From: Shewanella hafniensis
GTDB taxonomy: Bacteria; Pseudomonadota; Gammaproteobacteria; Enterobacterales; Shewanellaceae
Assembly: GCF_019655335.1 (NCBI RefSeq)
Contig: NZ_BPFD01000025.1
Coordinates: 1 to 55,355 of the forward strand
Direction of reading: 5' to 3'
DNA: 55,355 bases
Position 1 is the stretch's first letter. The number at the start of each line of letters is the position of its first letter. Made by a program: the position numbers and the translations under genes. This document shows positions 1 through 8,100 of this stretch, in pieces. The notes beneath the pieces were generated by a model, which was not told where the DNA came from, ran no database searches, and saw nothing but the letters and a program-made list of their open reading frames with translations.

Positions 1-104
1 TCAATCAGTGCCTTAGAGGCCAGCATCAAGCTGTTTAATCGTTTTAGGTGAAGTTCTGGGCAGTATTGGTGTAAAGAATGTTGTAGGATATTGGCTTCGC
101 GCAT
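1..104 (-). CDS. IS10-like transposase, N-terminal 34 residues (partial, continues off the left edge)
   Basis: The ATG at 102-104 starts an open frame reading MREANILQHSLHQYCPELHL and onward to the window edge. It matches the IS10 transposase start (MCELDILHDSLYQFCPELHL, from memory), including the shared PELHLKRLNSL. The frame stays open upstream to an ATG at 144-146, but that ATG lies in the promoter region, so 104 is chosen by homology. There is no strong ribosome site, as expected for a transposase held at low expression. The start codon sits inside the arm 99-111 of the RNA-OUT inverted repeat, so a transcript entering from outside would fold it away. Confidence 0.85.
   Translation of the reverse strand, partial: MREANILQHSLHQYCPELHLKRLNSLMLASKALI
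66..94 (+). promoter_or_regulatory. pOUT-like promoter of the IS10-like element
   Basis: TTGGTG (66-71) and TATTGG (89-94) are separated by 17 bases, placing the start near base 96, where the RNA-OUT homologue begins. IS10 pOUT has the same layout (TTGGTA, 17 bases, TATCGA, from memory). It points out of the element, so it may also drive transcription into the truncated gene at 211-628. Confidence 0.55.
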
Positions 105-165
105 CTTGTTGTCCAAGTGTAGTTTTTGGCGAAACCATTTGATCATGCAACAAGATGCGCTTCCA
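96..165 (+). ncRNA. RNA-OUT-like antisense RNA of the IS10-like element
   Basis: The plus strand from TTCGCGCATCTTGTTGTCC onward matches the layout of IS10 RNA-OUT, an antisense RNA of about 70 nucleotides that pairs with the 5' end of transposase mRNA (RNA-IN) and blocks its translation. A perfect 13-bp stem is formed by 99-111 (GCGCATCTTGTTG) and 148-160 (CAACAAGATGCGC), with a 36-base loop containing TTTTTGGCG, the complement of the expected RNA-IN 5' end. Compared with remembered IS10, CACATCTT/AAGATGTG has become CGCATCTT/AAGATGCG, a compensated change that supports selection on the stem. The exact 3' end is a guess. Confidence 0.7.
129..165 (-). promoter_or_regulatory. pIN-like transposase promoter region with a Dam site
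   Basis: In IS10 the transposase promoter pIN lies just inside the outside end and its -10 region overlaps a GATC site, so Dam methylation limits transcription to newly replicated DNA. Here the corresponding stretch contains GATC at 141-144 in ATGATCAAATGG, and the RNA-IN start is expected near base 130 by homology (GCCAAAAACT). I assign it by position and resemblance; no strong -10/-35 pair stands out. Confidence 0.5.
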
Positions 166-187
166 CCCTAATTTGATGATTTATTTG

Positions 188-210
188 TAAATCATCAGGG
201 GATTCTTCAG
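188..210 (-). repeat. Terminal inverted repeat, outside end of the IS10-like element
   Basis: CTGAAGAATCCCCTGATGAT read inward from 210 pairs with CTGAAGGATCCCCTCATAAA read inward from 55229. The first 13 bases differ at one position. That difference removes GATC from this end (GAATC) while the other end keeps it (GGATCC), the same asymmetry as between IS10 outside and inside ends. Confidence 0.85.
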
Positions 211-628
211 TGCCAAGGAAGATTTGGCCTCAACTCTAAACGCAGAAGGAATACCACTGAAGAGTCATAGCATCGATTTTATCGATAAAAATCTCAAATT
301 AACCTTGGCCTGCTCCGTTGGCGATCTGCAACCTAGCATTAATGTCACTATGTCGGAGTCCTTTGCATTTAATGGTGATCCTAGCGTACTCATCATTACC
401 AGTGGCGAACAGACTAAGCTGAAATTGCATGGTACTGGCTCACTGATGAATTTTAGTAGTGGGAGCGCTGCCAACCCAGATCTATGGGCAAGTTTAGGTG
501 AACTGCAGGCTCAACAAATACACCTTGAAGCAGTATCTTTTCGCTCTAGCAAATACACTAGTGCAGACCTAGTTGCCGTAGGCTTTGCCGATGCAGTGGT
601 CAGACTGAAACAAGATTGTGCCAAGTAG
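211..628 (+). pseudogene. Unknown gene, 5' end removed by IS insertion
   Basis: Immediately after the IS end at 210 an open frame (codons from 212, AKEDLASTLNAEG...) runs to TAG at 626-628, giving about 138 codons with no credible start or ribosome site of its own. The nearest alternative start, TTG at 224, lacks a Shine-Dalgarno sequence. The remaining protein is soluble, rich in Ser, Leu and Asp, has no membrane segment, and ends in RLKQDCAK with two cysteines in total. I do not recognise the family. The lost part could have carried a signal peptide. The outward pOUT-like promoter of the IS could still transcribe it, so expression of a truncated product from TTG 224 cannot be excluded. Confidence 0.7.
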
Positions 629-667
629 TCACCTCAATCAGCATTTAATCAAATCGTAAAAACAAAT

Positions 668-692
668 AGCCACTGATGACAGTGGCTTTTTG
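668..692 (+). terminator. Rho-independent terminator, probably bidirectional
   Basis: AGCCACTG (668-675), loop ATGA, CAGTGGCT (680-687), then a T run. The A-rich stretch on the left side (656-667) gives a usable T tract on the other strand, so it can serve both the plus-strand remnant and the minus-strand symporter gene that converge here. Confidence 0.85.
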
Positions 693-721
693 CATTTATG
701 GTATATGACATTACGTCTAGA

Positions 722-1966
722 TTAGCTCTTGGCTAGCTCGACCTGATGCACTTTTTCAGTTTGGTCTACTATGGTTAATACCGCAGCATCACCTACCACG
801 TTACAAGAGGTCAGCACCATATCGATAATGCGATCTAAGGCCGCGACTATCGCGAAAGCTTCTATTGGTAAACCCATTTGATGGATTAACACGCCTATCA
901 TCACCATGCCGCCGCCAGGCACACCGCCAGCACCGACAGAAAGTAGGAAGATACTAAATAACAGCGAAGGCAATTGCTCAGAGGTGATAGGCATGCCAAA
1001 GGCGTTGGCGACAAAGAAGATGGCAATAGTGATATAAATCGCCACGCCGCCCATGTTCATTGTCGCACCGAGTGGCACCCCAAAGCCTGCTACCGCGCGA
1101 TTCACACCTAACTTTTCGGTTAAGGTGCGCATAGTCACAGGGATAGTCGCATTCGAGCTTGCGGTCGACAGTGAAAATAGCACTTGCTCTTGGGTCTTCT
1201 CGCGGAAGGTTTTGGCCGAAATCGGAGTGAATATGCCCACCGCCACTGGGTAAACCACAAAAATCCACACTAGTAGCAGCGCGAGGATCAGCACCATGTA
1301 CTCAACTACGCTCATAAACACGCCAGCATCTAAAGTCGCGCCGAGCTTGAACATCAAGGCAAACACACCGTAGGGCGCTAGGCTCATGACCACAGAAATC
1401 AGCTTCATCATGATTTTATTCGCGGTTTGAAAACCTTGCACAGCGCCAGCGACATGCTCACCGAGTGACTTAATCACGCCACCAAGCATTAAAGCCATAA
1501 AGATCACTTGCAACATATTGCCCGACATAAACGCCGCCACAGGGTTACGCGGGACTATGTCGACAACTAATGCCATCAAACTTGGCAGCTCAGTCGCAGT
1601 AATCGCCACGCCGTCTGTGCTGCTCATATCGACACCTTTACCAGGGTCGAGTAACAGCACGACTAATAATGCCGTCGCGATCGCCACAAAGGTATTGATG
1701 ATATAGAAACCGAAGGTCTTACCACCTAAACGGCCAAAGCTTTTGAGATCTTGCAGCTCACAGACGCCACAAACAATACTCACGAACACTAATGGCACGA
1801 CGAGCATCATGATCATATTGACGAACATAGTGCCAGCGCCGCCAGCAAGATCGACTAAATTACCCGAGAAAAAGCCGATATCGTTTAAGAAGTACTGCAC
1901 TATTGTGCCGAAAATAAGACCCGCAAACAGACCTATAAAGATCCGCGTCGAAAGTGATTTCATCAT
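722..1966 (-). CDS. Dicarboxylate/amino acid:cation symporter (DAACS/SDF family)
   Basis: This 414-residue membrane protein belongs to the glutamate/aspartate/C4-dicarboxylate symporter family, which imports acidic amino acids or dicarboxylates with Na+ or H+ at the inner membrane. The family hallmarks are visible: the serine-rich re-entrant loop SSNATIPVTMRTL (about 280), the conserved GATMNMGG (about 312), the second hairpin GAGGVPGGG (about 355) and DRIIDMVLTSCNVVGD (about 385). Hydrophobic segments cover the length. Substrate cannot be told: it resembles GltP/DctA and SstT types alike. Start: tandem ATGs at 1966 and 1963 follow a GGGGAA ribosome site. It stands alone, with about 400 bases of AT-rich DNA upstream. 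Confidence 0.93.
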   Translation of the reverse strand: MMKSLSTRIFIGLFAGLIFGTIVQYFLNDIGFFSGNLVDLAGGAGTMFVNMIMMLVVPLVFVSIVCGVCELQDLKSFGRLGGKTFGFYIINTFVAIATALLVVLLLDPGKGVDMSSTDGVAITATELPSLMALVVDIVPRNPVAAFMSGNMLQVIFMALMLGGVIKSLGEHVAGAVQGFQTANKIMMKLISVVMSLAPYGVFALMFKLGATLDAGVFMSVVEYMVLILALLLVWIFVVYPVAVGIFTPISAKTFREKTQEQVLFSLSTASSNATIPVTMRTLTEKLGVNRAVAGFGVPLGATMNMGGVAIYITIAIFFVANAFGMPITSEQLPSLLFSIFLLSVGAGGVPGGGMVMIGVLIHQMGLPIEAFAIVAALDRIIDMVLTSCNVVGDAAVLTIVDQTEKVHQVELAKS

Positions 1967-2368
1967 GCTTGTGGTTTCCCCAGAAATGTAGTTTTTTTGT
2001 TATTCATCTTCCATGATGAGCACAATTGCCAATCCATTTTTGGCTTAGGCAGGGGATAGTGAAACATGCTAGCCGTTAATTCAATGAATAAATTTCATTT
2101 TTTCATCTTGAATTAAGCTAACTGCATCACGGAAAATTAGCATTCATTTGATTTTTAATGATAAAAAATAATTATGTTCAATCAATGAGCAGACTAAAGA
2201 CTTATTTAAAACCGTATATTTAAACAGAATGAAAACCAATAAATCACAATGAAAACATATTAAAAACAATTAGAAAATCGACCTCAGTCTTAATGACTAA
2301 AATTCAAATTATAACGGAATTTAAAACTAGATAATTAGTGTAAAGCAGAGAGATAAAGTGCGTGATGA
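1967..2368. other. AT-rich intergenic region upstream of the symporter gene
   Basis: About 400 bases without a gene. The stretch is clearly more AT-rich than its surroundings. The minus strand holds a TATAAT-like hexamer (in AAATTATAACGG, 2306-2317) but no good -35 partner, about 350 bases from the symporter start. No terminator is obvious behind the jetD-like gene that ends at 2369. I see no convincing operator. Confidence 0.5.
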
Positions 2369-3241
2369 CTAAATATATGGCACTAACACTAGTTCAAGCC
2401 CGTGAGCTAGCAGGTGTTGCTGTTTAATGCTAATACTGTGTTGAGTTAGCCAAAAAGCTAATTCTTGCCAACGCTTTAAATCGGCATGCTGAAGATATTT
2501 GGTCTGTTTCGCTTGCTTGTCGAAATCATAGGTTGAATTAATTTGCCCAATGGCCAACAACTCGGCAGCAGCCGTTAGCGCAAGTTGCGGCACAAGGTAA
2601 TGGGTCACGCCCATTAAGGTATGGGCGATTTGCAGCCCTGCGGGATCTAAGTCGGTAAAAGCGATAACCGGCAATCTACCTGCCATAGCTTGTAAAAAGT
2701 GCCGCACGCCAATCGGGGAATGATGGCCGCTACCTCGGTAGATAACCATCACATGGGTTAAATCCTGTGGCAAACGCGCTTGATGGATAACGTCAAACAC
2801 ATCCAAGTTTTCAACCACTAAGATGGCGGCGACATTGAGTTCATGGCAATGCTTTTGCGCTTCATCCAAAGGAATACGTAGTGATGTGCGTGTTGAAATC
2901 CCAGTTGGCGACGATTCAAAACCTAGATACTTCATCAAAACGTATTCGGCTTCGGGACGGATCTTAGCGAGCTTTTCAGCGTGACTTTTGGCGGACATCG
3001 CCATGCGATCGACATTGAAATCCAGATCCCTGAGATCGAGCCCCATTAGCGCCAATACGCTTTGCCTTAGCAGATCAAAGTCTTTGGGCGCGAAGCACAA
3101 ATGCTTTTCAGACTCGTCTAACTCGCCCACTTCTAACTCGCGGTAAATCGCGCGCCAGTTAGCCGTGAGCTTAACCTTGGGAGAACGCTTAATAAAAGCC
3201 TTCTCCAACAGTTGCAGTTGTTGCTGGCCTAGGCGAGCCAT
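2369..3241 (-). CDS. jetD: JetD/MksG-like Toprim nuclease subunit of a Wadjet-type system
   Basis: This 290-residue protein has a Toprim fold of the type found in the C-terminal domain of Wadjet JetD (DUF2220). The expected catalytic acids are visible: Glu144 in VVENLDVF, and Asp197 and Asp199 in AFTDLDPAGLQIA. JetD is related to topoisomerase VI/Spo11 subunit A and cleaves circular DNA once the SMC motor stalls. It is shorter than the roughly 380-400 residues I recall for JetD, leaving about 130 residues for the N-terminal arm and winged helix. Its start overlaps the end of the jetA-like gene by 13 bases, so it is the last gene of the operon. Confidence 0.8.
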   Translation of the reverse strand: MARLGQQQLQLLEKAFIKRSPKVKLTANWRAIYRELEVGELDESEKHLCFAPKDFDLLRQSVLALMGLDLRDLDFNVDRMAMSAKSHAEKLAKIRPEAEYVLMKYLGFESSPTGISTRTSLRIPLDEAQKHCHELNVAAILVVENLDVFDVIHQARLPQDLTHVMVIYRGSGHHSPIGVRHFLQAMAGRLPVIAFTDLDPAGLQIAHTLMGVTHYLVPQLALTAAAELLAIGQINSTYDFDKQAKQTKYLQHADLKRWQELAFWLTQHSISIKQQHLLAHGLELVLVPYI

Positions 3242-4449
3242 AACTCAACATCGCGAATGATAAAGTTACCGCTATAGATAGGATGTGGCTCACCTAATGG
3301 CTCAAGCTCAAAGTAGGCTTTATGTTCATCTGGCAGACCTTCGTAGCCACCAATCACTTGATAAATCCAGCTCTCGGCTTCCCAAGGCAAGGCCTTATCC
3401 ACCAAATATTCCAGCGCCGATTGGCGCAAACCAGACTCAATTACATCGACAAAATAGGTATCCACCGCCTGCTTAAGTGGATTATCGGGCACATCGAAGT
3501 CTTCACTTTGGGTGAGTGACACTGACGCATCTCGCTCACGTACCGCTTCAATCACGGGATGACGACTGATAGCCTTGATATGCGCGACTATACCCATTAA
3601 CTCCAACTCTTGGCTGGCGTTGTGCACGTCTACCGCAGCAGGTGCGAGCAAGACTTCGGCGCGATTGAAAAGACTCGGAATGTCCTTGTGGGACACATGG
3701 TCCGCAGGCCGATAATCCGGATGCAAATCAGTGTAGAGCAACCAGCCCTTGAGCAAACGGGTACGGCCACGGATTTGCCTAAAGCGACCTAAGAGTTCGA
3801 GTAAACGTCCCTGCACTACGCTCAGTTCCTGGGCGCAGTCGCTCATGGTTTCTTGTAAAGTCGTCACTAATAGTTTGCGCAGCTCACGGATATCGCCAGC
3901 GATTTCGCCTAGCTCACTAAACTGGAACATCTCTAAGCCATTAAGCAATTCAGACACTTGGCTTTGGGCTAATTCGTTTTCGCGGATCTTAGCGTTGATC
4001 GTACCCACATAACCGAACTCGTTGTTGATCCGGCCCCAGAGCACACGGATCGAATAACGCAGACTATCGGCGAAACTATAAACATGCTCGCTCAAATCCG
4101 ATAAATAGGCCTCGGCGGCGCTGTAATCAGAGCTATGACGCGCCTCTTTGTAGTGGTCGGCCAAGGTTTTAATGGTCGCGAGAGCCGAACCGACGTTAGA
4201 GTCGATTTGGCGATTACGCTCGTCGCTTAAGCCTTCTTCGAGTAAGGCACGCACGGAGCGTTTAAGCCGCAACTCTTGATCTGGCTCTGGCCGCCACAAA
4301 ATACCGGCCTGTTTAAGCTTTTCAACCACGCTTGGATCATGCGCATCTTCGTTAAGAGAACCCGCCAAATAGGCGTCCATAATAATGTCAGCATGGCGAC
4401 CTAACTGCTTGAGCAGTTTCACACCCGCCTGATGTAAGTTACTGCTCAT
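3229..4449 (-). CDS. jetA: JetA/MksF-like kleisin subunit of a Wadjet-type system
   Basis: This roughly 406-residue, mostly helical protein sits between the jetB-like and jetD-like genes, the slot of the MukF/MksF-type kleisin that bridges the SMC heads. There is a helix-rich centre (GEIAGDIRELRKLLVTTLQE, about 190-210), consistent with a kleisin dimerisation or neck segment, and a C-terminal part (VIGGYEGLPDEHKAYF) that could be the cap-side domain. I assign it mainly by size, helix pattern and context; no short diagnostic motif exists. Start: ATG at 4449 is preferred over 4452 because the AAGGAGG site then has a normal spacing. It follows the jetB-like gene by about 48 bases. Confidence 0.65.
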   Translation of the reverse strand: MSSNLHQAGVKLLKQLGRHADIIMDAYLAGSLNEDAHDPSVVEKLKQAGILWRPEPDQELRLKRSVRALLEEGLSDERNRQIDSNVGSALATIKTLADHYKEARHSSDYSAAEAYLSDLSEHVYSFADSLRYSIRVLWGRINNEFGYVGTINAKIRENELAQSQVSELLNGLEMFQFSELGEIAGDIRELRKLLVTTLQETMSDCAQELSVVQGRLLELLGRFRQIRGRTRLLKGWLLYTDLHPDYRPADHVSHKDIPSLFNRAEVLLAPAAVDVHNASQELELMGIVAHIKAISRHPVIEAVRERDASVSLTQSEDFDVPDNPLKQAVDTYFVDVIESGLRQSALEYLVDKALPWEAESWIYQVIGGYEGLPDEHKAYFELEPLGEPHPIYSGNFIIRDVELWLA

Positions 4450-4497
4450 CATGGCCTCCTTGGTCGCAGCTTTTACCTAGGTTTAACAGTGCCAACA

Positions 4498-5160
4498 TTA
4501 GATTAAGTCCCGCTGGGTCGCCGTTTCCGCCTGCGCTTCTAGGCTTAAACCTTCGGTTTCATCGATAAAACGAATGACTTCATACAGATAATCCAGCTTA
4601 CCCGTGGCGATATAGATTTGCTTCTCCGCATTGGGGCGCACTAAATAGCCGAGTTCGACTAATCGTTTGAAGACTAATTTGATTTGCGCATCGCTGTTGG
4701 TACTGGTCGAGCCAAATAGACGATATTGGCTGAGTTTGGCTAACTGCTCACGGAACGCCGGCGTGTCTTCGATGCGACTTTGCAGCTCAGTTAAACGCAC
4801 GGGCGCACCTTCGCTCAGCGGCGCATCTTGACCACTGGCTTCTTGCACTAATACCAGCCATTCCACCAGCGGGATAAGTGCCTGACAGATATCTTTAAAC
4901 TGCGATGAAATCACTTTGCGTTCGCTATCGCCAAGCTGCAAATAACCACAGAAGAACACATCGCCTTCGGCGGCGGACGCCACGGTACGGTTGATTTGAT
5001 TAAGATAGGCTTCGACCCGCTCGCGGGTGCTGTTATTTTTAAGGGCGCGCCAGCCTTCTTCATTGGTAGTGCGGCAAATAAACTCGCCCTTGAGTAACAG
5101 CTCAATTAACGCGCCAGTGCCAACTAATACGGTTTGGTTCGATTCGTTCATGGCGCTCAT
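4498..5160 (-). CDS. jetB: JetB/MksE-like subunit of a Wadjet-type system
   Basis: This 220-residue protein has the size of MukE/MksE/JetB (KITE-type subunit with tandem winged helices). It contains winged-helix-like segments, e.g. IKLVFKRLVELGYLVRPNAE (about 160-180) followed by a beta wing (QIYIATGKLDYLYEVIRF). In this family the subunit binds the kleisin and regulates DNA gripping by the SMC motor. Its ATG overlaps the stop of the SMC gene as TAATG at 5158-5162, which implies translational coupling and a fixed subunit ratio. The assignment rests on size, context and winged-helix look. Confidence 0.65.
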   Translation of the reverse strand: MSAMNESNQTVLVGTGALIELLLKGEFICRTTNEEGWRALKNNSTRERVEAYLNQINRTVASAAEGDVFFCGYLQLGDSERKVISSQFKDICQALIPLVEWLVLVQEASGQDAPLSEGAPVRLTELQSRIEDTPAFREQLAKLSQYRLFGSTSTNSDAQIKLVFKRLVELGYLVRPNAEKQIYIATGKLDYLYEVIRFIDETEGLSLEAQAETATQRDLI

Positions 5161-8100
5161 TAGATGGCCTCCTTGCTCAGGCGTTTACTCAACATATCAG
5201 CAATCGGGTTGACCTTAGGCTTCACCACCTGCAACTTCTTGGTTTGTTTGTTGATAATGTAACGGTTGGCGAACAAGTTCAGCACCTCGGACTCTGGGTT
5301 CGGGAAGGCGCCCAGCACACAAATGTTGTTGTTTTCGCAGGCATCGAAAATCTTCTTCACGTTGGTATGGTGCAAAGTGCCCAACTCATCGATTGGCCAG
5401 TGAATGGTCACGTCGGCGCGGCCACGTAGCAAACGCGTGAATGCCAACAGGAACTTACACAAAATCAGATACGCCATACCGTGGCTTGAGGATTCGTTAA
5501 GCTGTCTGTCGGTGCGGATGATCAAATCGCTGTTACCTTCTTTGAGGCGCAGCTCGATTTCCAGCAACTTAGAGATGCCTCCCGTTAACGCGGCGCGGCC
5601 GATAATGTCTAAGGCGCGGCGCATGCTGTTGGTGTAATCCTCATCGGGTAAACCATTAAAGCCATCGGCTTTCCAATGTTTAAAGGCTTTGACGAACTGT
5701 TCAAGCTCAGGCCAGAACTCTAACTCGCTGATGCGCGAACGAATACGTACCGCCGATTCAGACACGCCATCGAGGAATAACTCTTCACCCACTTCGCGGG
5801 TAATGCGTGCACTTTGGGAGGCGATGCGACGGTCAATATCGGCTAATACATCGTAGAAGGCGGTTAAGTCGACGCCAAAAATCCGTCCTTGCTCACGCAG
5901 CGCAGTAATCGATTGCGGCACTATCACGTTCAGCAATTGCTCAAGCTGTGGCACTAACTTGCGGTAATCCAGCAGACGAATGCCTTTGTCGTTGATAAAG
6001 CTCGATTCTTCGCGGGCACGCTCCCATGTTTCGGCAAGGCCAGAACCTGACTTGCTGGCGATCACTGAGTCGAAATGCTCCACATATTGCTTCACTGACC
6101 CCATCAGGTAATCGCGTTTTAGCAACAAATCTTCACCTTGGCGCAGACGCTCGCCTAGGCTGCCTTGGGCTTCTTCGTGATTATTCGGCAACTTAAGCTC
6201 GGCGAGTTTACGCATTACGGCACGTAACTTAGTTAAGTTTTCAGAGGCTTCAACCTGCGCCGCATCGGACGCTTTACGCTCGGTTTCGAGTTGTTGACGG
6301 CGAGCCTTAACATCCTGAGTTTTCGCCTTAAGCTGTTGATCGATTTCCGATACTGCGCGCTTCACATCGCTAAGCTGAGTTTGCAGTTTAGGTTTACGCA
6401 CAAGCCAAGTGTGTTGATACCAATCGTCGAAACGCAGTACGTCGCTGCGACGCTGCTCGGCGCGGCTGATTTTGGTTTCTAACTCACGAATTTGTTGCTT
6501 GAGTTTGAGGATATTATCCTCATCCACACCGCGGGATTTAAGCTCGTTTTTGTACCAAGTCTCGCAGGCTTTCTGCTCGATTTTGGCGCTTTCGCGGCGG
6601 CCTTCAATGGTCGCCTTAATTTGCCCGAGTTGATTGTCGAGCGCGCCGATGACTTCCTGCCAATAGGCTTGTTTTTCCATGCGCGCTTCGAGCGCTTGCT
6701 CTTTTTGCTCTTCGAGCCAGAGTTCGTGCTGATGTTTAAGCTGTTTTAGCTCACCATCCAGCTGCGTCAGTCTTTGTCCCGCATGGGCTTTGCGCTCGCT
6801 CAATGCTTTATTGATTTTCTCTTGCTCGCTGCGCTTTTCATCAAATAGGCGACGCAGATCGTCACGGCTATTTTTGTACGCTGTGCGAGCAAAAGTCAGT
6901 TCACGGCTGAGATTGTCCAGCTCGCCATTAATCGCCACTAACTGAGATTCGGCCTCGGCCTGCAATTCCTCCGCGCTAGTGTGGGCTTCTTCGGCTTTGC
7001 TTAACCGAATCCGCAGCTCTTGTTCAGAGGCGGCATATTCAGGCACATCGATCGCTTTAAGATCTAAATGCACGCCAAAGAAAGCTTCGCTCGATTCATT
7101 CACTAAGCTTGGATGTAAATCGGTGCGATGCAGCAGTTCAGGCGCGATCACTTTCCCTAAACTTTGCTCCCAACCTTGGGCTTCCTTACGTAAGAATTCC
7201 AATAGGGTGTGGGATTGCGGGAACAGCATGTGGTGCAGTTCATCCAGCGCAGTTTGACGCTCGTTCACCCTTAAGGTGGCGATACGCAAGGCTTCGTTGG
7301 CTTGATCGCGTTTAGCTCTAAGCTTACGCTCATCGCTGCTTAAGCGTTCAACCTTGGCATTGCAGCTTTCTTGTTCTTCGTCGGCGCGGTGAATACGTTC
7401 GTCGAAAATCGCGAGACTCAGCTTTTCTTCTTCGGTGTAAGTCACTCCATCAACACGCAATTTAAGCTCGGCGGCAGTGAGTTTGAATTGGTATTCCTGC
7501 TCGCTAAAGCTAGCCTTGCCCGCATCCATTTGGTTGCGCCATTGCAGCTCTAGGGCATCAATATCGGTGCGCGCGACTTCACGTTGCTTATCGCGGGCTT
7601 CACGCTGCTTGTCTTGGTCGGCATGCAAACCTTCAAGCTCGCGGTTTAACTGCTCGCCAATCTTACTGCGACGGGCATTGTACGCCGCCTCAATGTCTTG
7701 GTGCTTCTCGGTTTGCAGCTTATGGCGTTCACTTAGGTTTTCAACATCGGTGCGCCAGTTTGGCAGCATCTCGAGATCGGCCTTAGCTTGCTCTATGTTG
7801 GCATCTAAAAAGGCGCTGTGCTGATCTTCAATGGCATCGAGTTCATACTCGCACTTGGCCACATCACCTTTGGCGGCAGATAAATCGAGGTTGAGCTCAT
7901 CGCGCTGCTCTTTCCATTCGTCATCAAGCAATCTGAGCTTTAAATTCAGCTCTTTAGATAAGGTTTGCTGAATATCTTGGCGATCGGCTTCTAAGGTTTC
8001 ATCGTTGCGATAACCACGGGACAAGCTCGATAAGCGCATCTCTGCACTGAGCAGTTGGTTAAATTCTTGCTCGAGTTTTTCAAACTCAGGACGAATAACT

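Larger units (their letters stand above)
1..210 (-). mobile_element. IS10-like insertion sequence (IS4 family), outside-end part, runs off the left edge
   Basis: Read on the minus strand from base 210, the sequence opens with CTGAAGAATCCCCTGATGAT, which resembles the outside end of IS10 (CTGATGAATCCCC as I recall it). It is followed by the same arrangement as IS10: a promoter region containing ATGATCAAATGG, a 13-bp inverted repeat around the transposase start, and the transposase N-terminus. The matching opposite end of the same type of element lies at 55229-55355. The flank beyond the end, TGCCAAGGA (211-219), fits the IS10 target preference NGCTNAGCN loosely. The rest of the element lies outside the window. 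The family assignment rests on remembered IS10 sequence, not on an alignment. Confidence 0.88.

Noticed and set aside
102..146. ATG at 144-146 as the transposase start
   Set aside because: It lies in the promoter region upstream of the expected RNA-IN start; homology places the start at 104.
5244..7824. Plus-strand open frames opposite the SMC gene
   Set aside because: They mirror the coiled-coil codons of jetC, lack ribosome sites and show no family features.
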